In this document: piece after piece, positions 17,045 to 25,470 of the stretch
Position numbering within the stretch: position 1 is the stretch's first letter
How the letters are laid out: every line of letters begins with the position of its first letter
NCBI RefSeq assembly: GCF_010435915.1
Contig: NZ_JAAFZH010000001.1
Span: 558,001 to 622,000, forward strand
DNA from: Spirosoma terrae
GTDB lineage: Bacteria; Bacteroidota; Bacteroidia; Cytophagales; Spirosomataceae
Length of the DNA: 64,000 nt
Reading direction: 5' to 3'
The notes under the pieces: model-generated
The model's input: only the letters and a program-made list of their open reading frames with translations
Database searches by the model: none
Told to the model about the DNA's origin: nothing
Translations under genes and position numbers: made by a program

Positions 17045-17078
17045 AATACGGATTCTCGTTTATATGAGAACCCGTATT
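17045..17078. repeat. Hairpin in the nuoB-nuoC spacer
   Basis: Arms AATACGGATTCTC and GAGAACCCGTATT (13 bases, one mismatch) surround eight bases. It lies inside the operon without a T-run. It may set relative mRNA levels of nuoAB and the later genes (inference). Confidence 0.5.
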
Positions 17079-17085
17079 CTATACA

Positions 17086-17631
17086 TTATTGAATATTATA
17101 GGAATTCAATAAGTGCTGATATTCTTCGGTATTACGGCGACGTAATGACTCATTTTTTGCCAGCTCCTGAATTTGCATAACCCCTTCAATGATCTGCTCG
17201 GGACGGGGAGGGCAACCGGGAACATAAACATCAACCGGAATAATTCGATCAATGCCCTGCAAAACGCTATACGTATCGAAAATACCACCGCTGGATGCAC
17301 AGGCACCAATTGCCACCACCCAACGGGGCTCCGCCATTTGGAGATATACCTGTTTCACAACCGGGGCCATTTTTTTGGCAATCGTTCCAGCTACCAGCAG
17401 CATATCGGCCTGCCGGGGCGAAAAACTATTGCGTTCTGACCCAAAGCGGCCCAGATCCCAGTCGGATGCCAGCGTTGCCATGAATTCAATGCCACAGCAG
17501 GACGTAGCAAATGGTAATGGCCAGAGCGAATTTGCCCGGGCCAGCCCTATGATTTTATCGAATGAAGTGGCTGAGAAACCGGGGCCATCGTAACTCGCCG
17601 GGGCTTTCGCCAATTTAATGTCAGTTGCCAT
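17086..17631 (-). CDS. nuoB: NADH-quinone oxidoreductase subunit B
   Basis: Holds cluster N2, the last [4Fe-4S] cluster before quinone. The protein is 181 residues from the ATG at 17631 (a GTG at 17640 would add three). The unusual adjacent Cys pair is present in TSCCGIEF (Cys45, 46), with Cys111 in IGACASSGG and Cys140 in [22 protein letters not shown] is a quinone-pocket segment. Confidence 0.96.
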   Translation of the reverse strand: MATDIKLAKAPASYDGPGFSATSFDKIIGLARANSLWPLPFATSCCGIEFMATLASDWDLGRFGSERNSFSPRQADMLLVAGTIAKKMAPVVKQVYLQMAEPRWVVAIGACASSGGIFDTYSVLQGIDRIIPVDVYVPGCPPRPEQIIEGVMQIQELAKNESLRRRNTEEYQHLLNSYNIQ

Positions 17632-17712
17632 AAGAAACACGGTCCGCCGTTGCGGTTGTAGTTACCTACTAAAACAACGAATAAATATGCTCAAAGATTC
17701 ATTTGTTAGGCC

Positions 17713-18084
17713 TTACTCCCACTTCAGTACACCCTTGCGGATAATGTAGTAGAAGCCTGCCAGTAGCAATCCCATAAACAGGACCATTTCAATAAAGCCA
17801 GTCATACCCAGCCCTTTGAAATTGACTGCCCAGGGATACAAGAAAATAACCTCTACGTCGAATAGAACGAACAGGATGGCAATCAGGAAATACTTGATCG
17901 AGATTGGTGTACGAGCATCGCCCTGAACCGGAATACCACACTCAAAAGGGTCATCTTTTTTCTGGCTATTGCGCTTGGGCCCAATCGCGTGTGTAACCAC
18001 CATCGTAGTAACGATGAAACCAATGGCTAAACCTAGTTGAATGAGAACCGGCAGATAGTCGGCAGGAACGTAAGTTGCGTTCAT
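17713..18084 (-). CDS. nuoA: NADH-quinone oxidoreductase subunit A
   Basis: Small membrane subunit of complex I, 123 residues with three membrane helices. KKDDPFECGIPVQGDAR contains the conserved Cys-bearing loop (ECG) next to the quinone chamber, and KYFLIAILFVLFDVEVIFLY is the TM2 signature with its acidic residues. The start at 18084 is taken because it begins right before the first helix; the frame extends to 18174, but those 30 residues are not family-like and overlap a promoter element. Confidence 0.95.
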   Translation of the reverse strand: MNATYVPADYLPVLIQLGLAIGFIVTTMVVTHAIGPKRNSQKKDDPFECGIPVQGDARTPISIKYFLIAILFVLFDVEVIFLYPWAVNFKGLGMTGFIEMVLFMGLLLAGFYYIIRKGVLKWE

Positions 18085-18108
18085 ATCACAAAGTCTGAAT
18101 ATCGGGGG

Positions 18109-18116
18109 CAAATGTA
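18109..18116 (-). promoter_or_regulatory. -7 element of the nuo operon promoter
   Basis: TACATTTG followed by CC on the minus strand, 25 bases upstream of the nuoA start. It matches the Bacteroidota -7 box TAnnTTTG. No TTG at the ideal -33 distance was seen, so this is only a partial match. Confidence 0.45.
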
Positions 18117-18242
18117 ACGATAAAACCAATAGCCCATTTGTCAGCAACGGGTTCTTATCCCGAACATCATTCAAATATACGGCATAACCGTTGGTTAATC
18201 AAGATTCAACCAATTGAGCCGAAGTAGATTGCGTATTTTATA

Positions 18243-18276
18243 CAAGAAGACCTTCTCATACGAGAAGGTCTTCTTG
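18243..18276 (-). terminator. Terminator after the T9SS esterase-like gene
   Basis: A perfect 15-bp stem (CAAGAAGACCTTCTC / GAGAAGGTCTTCTTG) with loop ATAC. It lies 27 bases past the stop of the gene at 18303. The tail on the minus strand (TATAAAATA) is AT-rich rather than a T-run. Confidence 0.6.
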
Positions 18277-18302
18277 GCATTCCAGCGTTTTGAAAACTTT
18301 GA

Positions 18303-20450
18303 TTAGGGGGCTACTATAATCCGTCTGGCAACATCGAACCCGGCGGCACGAACCCGAACAATATAGACACCTTGTGTAAGGCCAGATAGATCAATAGACT
18401 TCCGCTCGTTAAATAAAGGCACTGTGTATGAAGCTATTTGCTGGCCAGTGAGTGAGTAAACGTCAACCAGGGCATCCTTTAAATTTTCGATTGTTTCAAC
18501 AGTTACAGTACCTGTTGTCGTTGGGTTTGGATAGACACTAACTCCGCCAGTTGTTTGATCAAATACAAATGGTTGAGGTACGCTATAGTCAGAATAGCAA
18601 GTTAAATTAGAACCGTTATTAATTGTAAACGTAGCCTTTGTCCGGGCAGAATAGTTGCCGCTTACAATCACTTTTATGACAGAGCTATTTTGAGGAATAA
18701 CTTCATTGGCACGTCGCCAGTCAAATTGGTTGGTTTGTGCTCCTGTAGATGTTGGTACGGTAGCTTCGAGTGAGTAGGTCCCTACCTGCTGAACGGTTGG
18801 TGCCTGCAGTTTAGGACGTACTGTTAACGTAATAGCTGACGATTGAGCCGATTTACAACCATACACATTAATAGCCTGTACAGAATAGGTACCGGAGGTG
18901 GTCAGCGAAATAGTTTTGGTAGACACACCTGTACTCCAAAGTGGAAAGCTGCCTGCCGATGTTGTGGCTCCCAAACTTAATACAGAATCAGCGCATATTT
19001 GTTGCTGACTGGCCGCTGCCTGATTTGGTTGACTATTGAGTGTAATAGTAGGAACCGTAGGTTGAACAACTCCCTGAACGTCAATCGAAGGAGACAAATA
19101 AGTATTACCTGTGTTGTCCTTTAGCGTTGCCCGGTAAACGCCGGGTTGGGTGATCGTAATATTTTGCGTTGTCTGGCCACTACTCCATGTGTAGCTTTTG
19201 TAGGCATTGGGTAAGCTGACAGTCAGGCTATTATTAGATCCAGAGCAGACAACCCGAACAGAGGGTTGAGCAAGCGGAGTTAGCGGGCGCGAGGTGGCAA
19301 AGAAGATCGAATTTAAGCTGTTAAACCAGGCCTGGCCTAATTGTTTTAAGCCATCGCCACCAAAATGCACTTCGCCTTCGTAGCGAGGTATTTGGATATT
19401 GTCCGTAAATGGACCTGCAAAAACGTTGTTGTTATACGTATTGATCACATCGTTCTGAGCCTGAATAATGTCTTGGCTCACCTGCCCTGTATTGTAGGAG
19501 GATCGTGCTAAAACCCACGCAGGATAACGATCAGTATCGGAGCGGGTTTTATTCACCAGGTACTGCATATCATTAGCATAGGCCGTACGGGTAGAGTGAA
19601 GCGGTACGTTGTCATTTTCCCCCTGTTGCCATAAAACGGCGCGTAAACCTTGGAGAGAGCAGTAATAACGTAGAGCAATCAGAAGGTTGGCATACGGCAT
19701 ACCAGCTGGAAAATTTTCATTGGGAGTACCCATGGCGAAAATATTCTTCGTAACTATACCATCAGCGCTCTCCCGCCAATTTTTAATAACCGTAGCCTGC
19801 CATGCTGTATTGATGAACAATACAGGAACATTGTATTGCTTAGCAATCAGGTCGCCTAAAACACCCCAGCACCAGGCGCTTTGGCCACGGGGGCCAATCA
19901 GAGAGTTAGCGCTAAGTTGCTGGAAGCTTGGGGCCGGGGGATCGGCAAGTGAATTAGCCGCAATATTATCGTACGTAACACAATTCACACGATCATCAGC
20001 AGCGCCCACGGCCCCAAATCCCTGGAAGCCCTGTGCGTTTGATTGACCTGTTACAATAAATACCTCACCAACACCAACTTTTCGAATAACATCGCTACCA
20101 ATTACAGTGCCTCCCGAAAAAGCCTGAACTTCGAGCCGGTACCAACCACCCTGTGCCCGTATTGAGCTTTGAAAAATACCGCCCTGAGGATTTCTTTGTA
20201 TAGTTGCCCAATCTGTGTTTAATCCTTGTCCCGTTACTTCTGCAACAACTCTGGCCTGGACGCTATCGATGGGTTGGTAGAAGTTCCCTGATAAATAAAT
20301 GGTACTAATATTATCGTTTCCTCTCTGAAATACGGCCCGACTTTCGGGATACGTAATTTTGATGACCGGAGTAGTTTGTGCCTGAACACGAAAAGATATT
20401 ATTGCTACCAGCGATAGTAGAAATAATAATAATGAATAGTTGTTTCTCAT
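18303..20450 (-). CDS. SGNH/sialate O-acetylesterase-like protein with T9SS sorting domain
   Basis: A secreted protein of 715 residues that probably removes acyl groups from glycans. A signal peptide (cut near VQAQ) is followed by a short beta domain and an esterase domain at about residues 125-380. The nucleophile is Ser137 in GQSNAQ, WQQGENDN carries the second family block, and EVHFGGDGLKQLG near residue 360 contains the expected Asp/His region. Ig-like Cys-containing repeats follow (SGSNN..., CADSVLSLG...). The C-terminus is a type IX sorting domain: VSVYPNPTTTGTVTVETIEN through GVYIVRVRA. A paralogue with the same order lies upstream at 20626-23592. Confidence 0.85.
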   Translation of the reverse strand: MRNNYSLLLFLLSLVAIISFRVQAQTTPVIKITYPESRAVFQRGNDNISTIYLSGNFYQPIDSVQARVVAEVTGQGLNTDWATIQRNPQGGIFQSSIRAQGGWYRLEVQAFSGGTVIGSDVIRKVGVGEVFIVTGQSNAQGFQGFGAVGAADDRVNCVTYDNIAANSLADPPAPSFQQLSANSLIGPRGQSAWCWGVLGDLIAKQYNVPVLFINTAWQATVIKNWRESADGIVTKNIFAMGTPNENFPAGMPYANLLIALRYYCSLQGLRAVLWQQGENDNVPLHSTRTAYANDMQYLVNKTRSDTDRYPAWVLARSSYNTGQVSQDIIQAQNDVINTYNNNVFAGPFTDNIQIPRYEGEVHFGGDGLKQLGQAWFNSLNSIFFATSRPLTPLAQPSVRVVCSGSNNSLTVSLPNAYKSYTWSSGQTTQNITITQPGVYRATLKDNTGNTYLSPSIDVQGVVQPTVPTITLNSQPNQAAASQQQICADSVLSLGATTSAGSFPLWSTGVSTKTISLTTSGTYSVQAINVYGCKSAQSSAITLTVRPKLQAPTVQQVGTYSLEATVPTSTGAQTNQFDWRRANEVIPQNSSVIKVIVSGNYSARTKATFTINNGSNLTCYSDYSVPQPFVFDQTTGGVSVYPNPTTTGTVTVETIENLKDALVDVYSLTGQQIASYTVPLFNERKSIDLSGLTQGVYIVRVRAAGFDVARRIIVAP

Positions 20451-20625
20451 GTGTCGCTTTAAATCGGTCTTGTTGTTGACAATACATTGATGATCGCAAA
20501 TTGTGCAGGCACCAATGCAACAATCAGACCTTACTCAACCCTACGGTTCTAGTCTTGCACTATTTTGTTATATAGGGCGGGTAGAGCGTAGTTTTTTTGA
20601 TTGAACGGTAGGTTGAGCTATAATA

Positions 20626-23592
20626 TTATAAACCTAACAAAATTCGTTTTGAGCGGGAAAAATTCGTTCCCTGTACTTGTAGAATATAAACGCCCGCCGG
20701 AATTTCACGTAGGATGAGTTGTTTACGCTCATCGAAAATGCTGACAGTTCGGGTCGTTACCAACTGTCCATTTAGGGTATAAATTGACACTGTCGCGTTC
20801 GCGATATTTTCCTGCGTTTCAATAGTAACAACTTTGTCGGGGTTGGGGTTGGGATAGATACTTAAGCCGTTAACACTCGGGTCAATCGTGAGTGTATAAG
20901 GGACTGAGGGAAGAGAGTAACAAACAAGCGTATTGGAATAAACCTGCGACGATCTTGCCGTATAGGCTCCAGATGTTCCCGCTTTTATGATTGCTGTCTG
21001 GACAGTTAGCGAATCACTATCTCTACGCCATCTGAATAAATCGCTATTTGTTGAGCTAACAGCCTGGAGTGTAAACGTTCCTATGGCGTTGACAGAGGGT
21101 GCAGGGGGCAAAGCTCTAACTGTTACCGTTGTTGTAGTGGATTGAGGAGAAATACAGCTATTCTGATCGCGCACCTTTGCTGAGTAACCACCGGCCGTGC
21201 CCGTTGTAATACTACGTGTAGAATCTCCAGTAGACCAAAAAACAGTATAAGGTCCTTCAACGGTGAAGGTCACTCGGTCGCCATCGCAAATTTCTGGCGA
21301 ACGGTTCGATAAAATCGTTGGAGCGTTTGGCAGAGGATTAACCCGAACATTTATGACTGTCGAAAAAACAGACAGGCATCCATTCTGGTCAAGCGACTGG
21401 GCTGCGTAGTTACCTGATTGAGTAACTGAGATTGTCTTTGTTGTTTGACCGTCTGACCACACGATGTTCAGTGGAGTTGTTGCGGATAGGGCTACGCTAT
21501 TACCGGCGCAGAACGTAGTAGCTCCAGCAGCAGCTACAGACGGGGTTGCTGGAAGTGGATTAACCTTAACAGATACTACGTCAGATAAGACAGATGTACA
21601 ACCATACACATTCTGAGTTTTAACCGAAAAGTCGCCTGATTGACTAATCGTCAGGCTTTGCACCGTTTGACCACTAGTCCATAAATAGGCTGCATCAGTG
21701 GGAGCTGAGAGCACTACGTTACGGTCTGCACAGAAGGTTGTTGAGCCACTGGCAGTGATAACTGGTTTTGCGGGAACCGGGTTCGCAACTACTGGAATCA
21801 CGTTAGAAGGAGCCGAGGTACAACCGTTTTGGTCTGTTACAGTAAGACTGTATGAGCCTGACCCCGTTACGGTAATTTGTTTGGCTTTTTGGCCGTCGCT
21901 CCAGTTATACGTAACATTATTACTGGAGGCTATCAGCACCGTATTATCGCCCTGGCAAAAGGTTGTTGGTCTACTATTGGTAACTACTGGTGTGGCTGGT
22001 AGAGGATTAACAGACAGTTGCAGCGTATTTGAAATAAAGTCGCAGCCGCTCACATCTCGATACCGAACCGCATACCCGCCGGCAGTGGTCGCATTGAATG
22101 CCCGGCCAGAAGCCAGGCTTGTATTGCCCGGTTGACTAATCCATGTTACGTTATCATAGTTACTGGTCAATGCCAGTGCGCTACCTTCACAAATCGCTGG
22201 GAGACCATTATTGGCTACGCTAGCTACTGGAGTCGCTGATACGCGCACATATCCTGTAAAGCTTGTGTTACCTTTAGCGTCTTTCACTTTTGCCCGGTAT
22301 AAACCAGGGCCTTTCGTAATGCTTTGTGTTGTTTCGCCAGACTCCCATTGAAAGGACGAATAGCTGCCATTAACGGTGAAGGTTAGATTATTTCCTGAAC
22401 AAGCAACCGAAACAGTAGGAGCTAAAGCAGGCGGCTGAGGGGTTGAGTTTTGGAAAAAGGCATCGTTTAAACTACTATTCCACAGATTAGATACGGAAAC
22501 TAACCCGTTGTAGTCAAAATGCACACCGTCGGGATCATTCAATGGAGGACGGTTTCTGGGTACTTGAACGGTATCTGTTGCCGGGCCAGCAAAAACGTTT
22601 GTTGTGGTTGAAATTACTTGGTTCTGAGCTGCAATAATATTTTGATTTGAGCCGAGTGGATCATAGTGCGAAGCTCTGGCAACCATCCAGCTAAGGGGTT
22701 TTCCGTAATCGTCCCGAGTTTGATTAATAACAAATTTTAAGTCTGCTACGTAGCTGGCCGTGCTCGTATTAAATAAATTATCGGCTTCACCCTGATGCCA
22801 TAATATGGCTCTAATGCCAAGCATATTGGCATAATACTGTAAAGCCAGCTTTAGGTTTATATAGGGTTGACGAGCTGGATACGGCGAACCTCCGTAACCA
22901 TAAGCTTGGCCGCCTTCGGGGGCACTATCGCTCCAGTTTCTAACCGATGTACCTTGAAAAGCAGCATTGAAAAATAAAATCGGGACATTTAAACGGCTGG
23001 CCAGCAAATCGCCAAGTCGGCCCCAGCACCAGCTTCCTGTTCCACGAGGGGCAATAAAGGAGTTGTCGTTATTATCCAGATGAGAGAACTGCGGAGTGGG
23101 AGGGTCATTAGGGAAGCCACCATCTGGAAACCTATAATTTACGCTATTGACGCGATCGTCAGTAGAAGGGGGGGCGCTTCTGTGTACACCCTGAGCGTTT
23201 GATTGTCCGGCTATGACAAAAACTTCGCCTACACCTACGCGTTCAATTGTTAGAATATCACCCACCTGCTGATCGCCATTTAGCCCTCTGACCTGAAGAT
23301 CATACCAACCACCTGTGGCTGTTATGTCGCCAGCAAATATTCCCCCTGTGGGGTTTGCCTGTATGGTTGCCCATTCGGTTGAAGTGCCCTGATTATTTCT
23401 GGCTTGAACGCGAGCCTGGACGCCTGTGATCGCCGTCGTATAATAACCTGTAATGCGGAATGTGGCCTGGTTAGCACTATTTCGCTGAAAAACCGCTCGA
23501 CTCGTCGGGAAGGAAACTTGAAGCTGGGCCATCGTTAATGTCGGCAGTAGGATGCTGAGAACAATACTGCAGGCCAACGAAATATTTTTCAT
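20626..23592 (-). CDS. Larger SGNH/sialate O-acetylesterase-like protein with T9SS sorting domain
   Basis: A 988-residue paralogue of the gene at 18303-20450. Signal peptide, a beta domain opening with FPTSRAVFQRNSANQ, then the esterase domain with Ser131 in AGQSNAQ, WHQGEADN and GVHFDYNGLV. Between the esterase and the tail are about six repeats of about 75 residues, each with a pattern like FCxGxxVxL, WSxGQ, SGxYxxxxxDxxGCxS and VNPLP; these are Ig-like glycan-binding or spacer modules. The C-terminus is a T9SS domain (LSIYPNPNPDKVVTIETQEN, ending GVYILQVQG). The two proteins differ mainly in repeat number. The substrate is inferred, not shown. Confidence 0.85.
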   Translation of the reverse strand: MKNISLACSIVLSILLPTLTMAQLQVSFPTSRAVFQRNSANQATFRITGYYTTAITGVQARVQARNNQGTSTEWATIQANPTGGIFAGDITATGGWYDLQVRGLNGDQQVGDILTIERVGVGEVFVIAGQSNAQGVHRSAPPSTDDRVNSVNYRFPDGGFPNDPPTPQFSHLDNNDNSFIAPRGTGSWCWGRLGDLLASRLNVPILFFNAAFQGTSVRNWSDSAPEGGQAYGYGGSPYPARQPYINLKLALQYYANMLGIRAILWHQGEADNLFNTSTASYVADLKFVINQTRDDYGKPLSWMVARASHYDPLGSNQNIIAAQNQVISTTTNVFAGPATDTVQVPRNRPPLNDPDGVHFDYNGLVSVSNLWNSSLNDAFFQNSTPQPPALAPTVSVACSGNNLTFTVNGSYSSFQWESGETTQSITKGPGLYRAKVKDAKGNTSFTGYVRVSATPVASVANNGLPAICEGSALALTSNYDNVTWISQPGNTSLASGRAFNATTAGGYAVRYRDVSGCDFISNTLQLSVNPLPATPVVTNSRPTTFCQGDNTVLIASSNNVTYNWSDGQKAKQITVTGSGSYSLTVTDQNGCTSAPSNVIPVVANPVPAKPVITASGSTTFCADRNVVLSAPTDAAYLWTSGQTVQSLTISQSGDFSVKTQNVYGCTSVLSDVVSVKVNPLPATPSVAAAGATTFCAGNSVALSATTPLNIVWSDGQTTKTISVTQSGNYAAQSLDQNGCLSVFSTVINVRVNPLPNAPTILSNRSPEICDGDRVTFTVEGPYTVFWSTGDSTRSITTGTAGGYSAKVRDQNSCISPQSTTTTVTVRALPPAPSVNAIGTFTLQAVSSTNSDLFRWRRDSDSLTVQTAIIKAGTSGAYTARSSQVYSNTLVCYSLPSVPYTLTIDPSVNGLSIYPNPNPDKVVTIETQENIANATVSIYTLNGQLVTTRTVSIFDERKQLILREIPAGVYILQVQGTNFSRSKRILLGL

Positions 23593-23645
23593 AGCGTTTT
23601 AAGTGCGGCCAGGTTGTACCGTAAAGGCCAAATGGATCGATCTGT

Positions 23646-24656
23646 TTATTCAGTCGGTTCAGCAGTCGTATTTAAACACTGCCAAATGCTATCTTTTAAT
23701 TCATTTAATCCTTGTTGACTGACTGCCGAAACAAATGTTACTGGTAATTTTTTGGGTAACGATTCTTTAATACGTACTAATTCGTCCGGGTCAACTAAGT
23801 CAATTTTTGAAATGGCTAATAACCGATCTTTATCCATGAGTTCGGGATTGTACTCACGCAGTTCGTTTAAAAGCGTATTATATTCTTGGCGGATATCTGC
23901 ACTATTAGCTGGTATTAGAAATAGTAATACAGAGTTTCGTTCAATGTGTCTCAGGAACCGAAGTCCTAATCCTTTACCCTGTGAAGCTCCTTCTATAATA
24001 CCTGGAATATCAGCCATTACGAATGACTTATACTCTCTATAGGCAACGACTCCTAAATTGGGTACAAGGGTTGTAAACGGATAATCAGCAATTTCGGGTT
24101 TGGCTGCTGAGAGAACAGATAAGAGCGTTGATTTTCCCGCGTTAGGAAATCCAACCAGGCCTACATCCGCTAAAAGCTTCAACTCTAGTACTACCCATTC
24201 TTCCATACCCGCTTCGCCAGGCTGGGCATAATCGGGTGCTTGTTGTGTCGATGACTTAAAATGAGTATTCCCTAAACCTCCGCGACCTCCTGGGAACAGA
24301 ATCAGCTCTTGACCATCCTCGGTAATTTCAGCTAGTTGCTGGCCAGTATCAGGGTGTTTGGCGATTGTTCCTAGAGGAACCTCAAGAATAACATCTTCCC
24401 CTTGTGCCCCACTTCTGCGGCCACCTTCTCCTGCAACGCCATTTCCGGCTTTTACGTGTTTCCGATATTTTAAATGTAGTAATGTCCAGAGTTGGGCATT
24501 GCCCTTCAAAATAATATGTCCTCCTCGTCCACCATCGCCACCGTCAGGCCCCCCTTTCGGCGTATGTTTTTCTCGCCTAAAGTGTACCGAGCCCGCTCCG
24601 CCCGCTCCTGAACGACAATTTATTTTTACGTAGTCAATGAAATTAGATGAAGCCAT
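23646..24656 (-). CDS. obgE: GTPase Obg
   Basis: An essential GTPase that binds the 50S ribosomal subunit and affects ribosome maturation and stress signalling. The protein is 336 residues. The glycine-rich Obg fold fills residues 1-158 ([36 protein letters not shown]). The G domain follows with G1 [10 protein letters not shown]2 [11 protein letters not shown]3 DIPGIIEGA and the G4 region AISKIDL. It lacks the long C-terminal extension of some species. It is 62 bases downstream of adk, a pairing that is common in Bacteroidota. Confidence 0.96.
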   Translation of the reverse strand: MASSNFIDYVKINCRSGAGGAGSVHFRREKHTPKGGPDGGDGGRGGHIILKGNAQLWTLLHLKYRKHVKAGNGVAGEGGRRSGAQGEDVILEVPLGTIAKHPDTGQQLAEITEDGQELILFPGGRGGLGNTHFKSSTQQAPDYAQPGEAGMEEWVVLELKLLADVGLVGFPNAGKSTLLSVLSAAKPEIADYPFTTLVPNLGVVAYREYKSFVMADIPGIIEGASQGKGLGLRFLRHIERNSVLLFLIPANSADIRQEYNTLLNELREYNPELMDKDRLLAISKIDLVDPDELVRIKESLPKKLPVTFVSAVSQQGLNELKDSIWQCLNTTAEPTE

Positions 24657-24718
24657 ATGTTTTACAGTGCCATACAGCTATCATACATACACAGAGTAGC
24701 TGTTAACGATGGAATGAC

Positions 24719-25297
24719 CTAATTGCTTGCTTGCTGAATTTCAGCGCAGATATGGTCAAATATTGTTTCAATATTGCCGATGCCATCGATAGCGGCAAAT
24801 TTTCCTTGTTGATTATAATAGCCGGCAACCGGAGCCGTCTTGTCATTGTACTCTTTTACTCGGCGACGTATTAATTCTTCATTTTGGTCGTCTGGCCGGC
24901 CAGACGTTTGTCCACGTAACAATAAGCGACGTGTTAATTCCTCATCATCGACAACCAATGCAACCATTGTTGTGATTTGAGTATTATGCTGTGCTAATAG
25001 TTGATCTAAGGCTTCCGCCTGAGGAACAGTACGTGGAAAACCGTCAAAAATAAAGCCTGCAGCAGACTGATTTTCCTGCAGCTTATTTTCAATCATGCCA
25101 ATAACAACCTCATCCGGTACTAATAAGCCTTGATCCATCAGTTGCTTTGCCCGTAGGCCTAGCTCCGTGCCTGCCGCTATTTGTGAACGTAACAAATCGC
25201 CCGTAGATAAATGAACTAAGTTGTATTTAAGGATCAGTTTCTCGCTTTGGGTTCCTTTGCCGGCTCCTGGAGGGCCAAACAGTACAAGGTTAAGCAT
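24719..25297 (-). CDS. adk: Adenylate kinase
   Basis: Converts ATP and AMP to two ADP. The protein is 192 residues. The P-loop is GPPGAGKGT at the N-terminus; FDGFPRTVPQAEAL and the LID-flanking GQTSGRPDD and RRRVKEYNDKT segments are present. The LID is short without a Cys-4 zinc site, so this is the small variant. A Bacteroidota -7 box lies at 25342-25349. Confidence 0.96.
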   Translation of the reverse strand: MLNLVLFGPPGAGKGTQSEKLILKYNLVHLSTGDLLRSQIAAGTELGLRAKQLMDQGLLVPDEVVIGMIENKLQENQSAAGFIFDGFPRTVPQAEALDQLLAQHNTQITTMVALVVDDEELTRRLLLRGQTSGRPDDQNEELIRRRVKEYNDKTAPVAGYYNQQGKFAAIDGIGNIETIFDHICAEIQQASN

Positions 25298-25341
25298 ACG
25301 GCTTTTTTTAGTAGTGTCGTCTGGGTGAAAATTTGCGCCCG

Positions 25342-25349
25342 CAAAGTTA
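25342..25349 (-). promoter_or_regulatory. -7 element upstream of adk
   Basis: TAACTTTG followed by CG on the minus strand, 45 bases upstream of the adk start. It fits the -7 box TAnnTTTG of Bacteroidota promoters; a clear -33 TTG is not visible. Confidence 0.4.
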
Positions 25350-25419
25350 CGATTACACTCGAAAAATAATATAAGGATTGTTGGCTAGCTAGCGCTTTTT
25401 ATTAACTGGAAATCAAATA

Positions 25420-25450
25420 AAAAAGCGTAGATGGATCATCTACGCTTTTT
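25420..25450 (-). terminator. Rho-independent terminator of the TonB/TPR operon
   Basis: A 14-bp stem (AAAAAGCGTAGATG / CATCTACGCTTTTT) with a three-base loop, 20 bases past the TPR gene's stop. The stem is flanked by A- and T-runs, so it can work on both strands; it mainly ends the minus-strand operon. Confidence 0.85.
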
Positions 25451-25470
25451 TACAAACTAATCAGTTGTTT

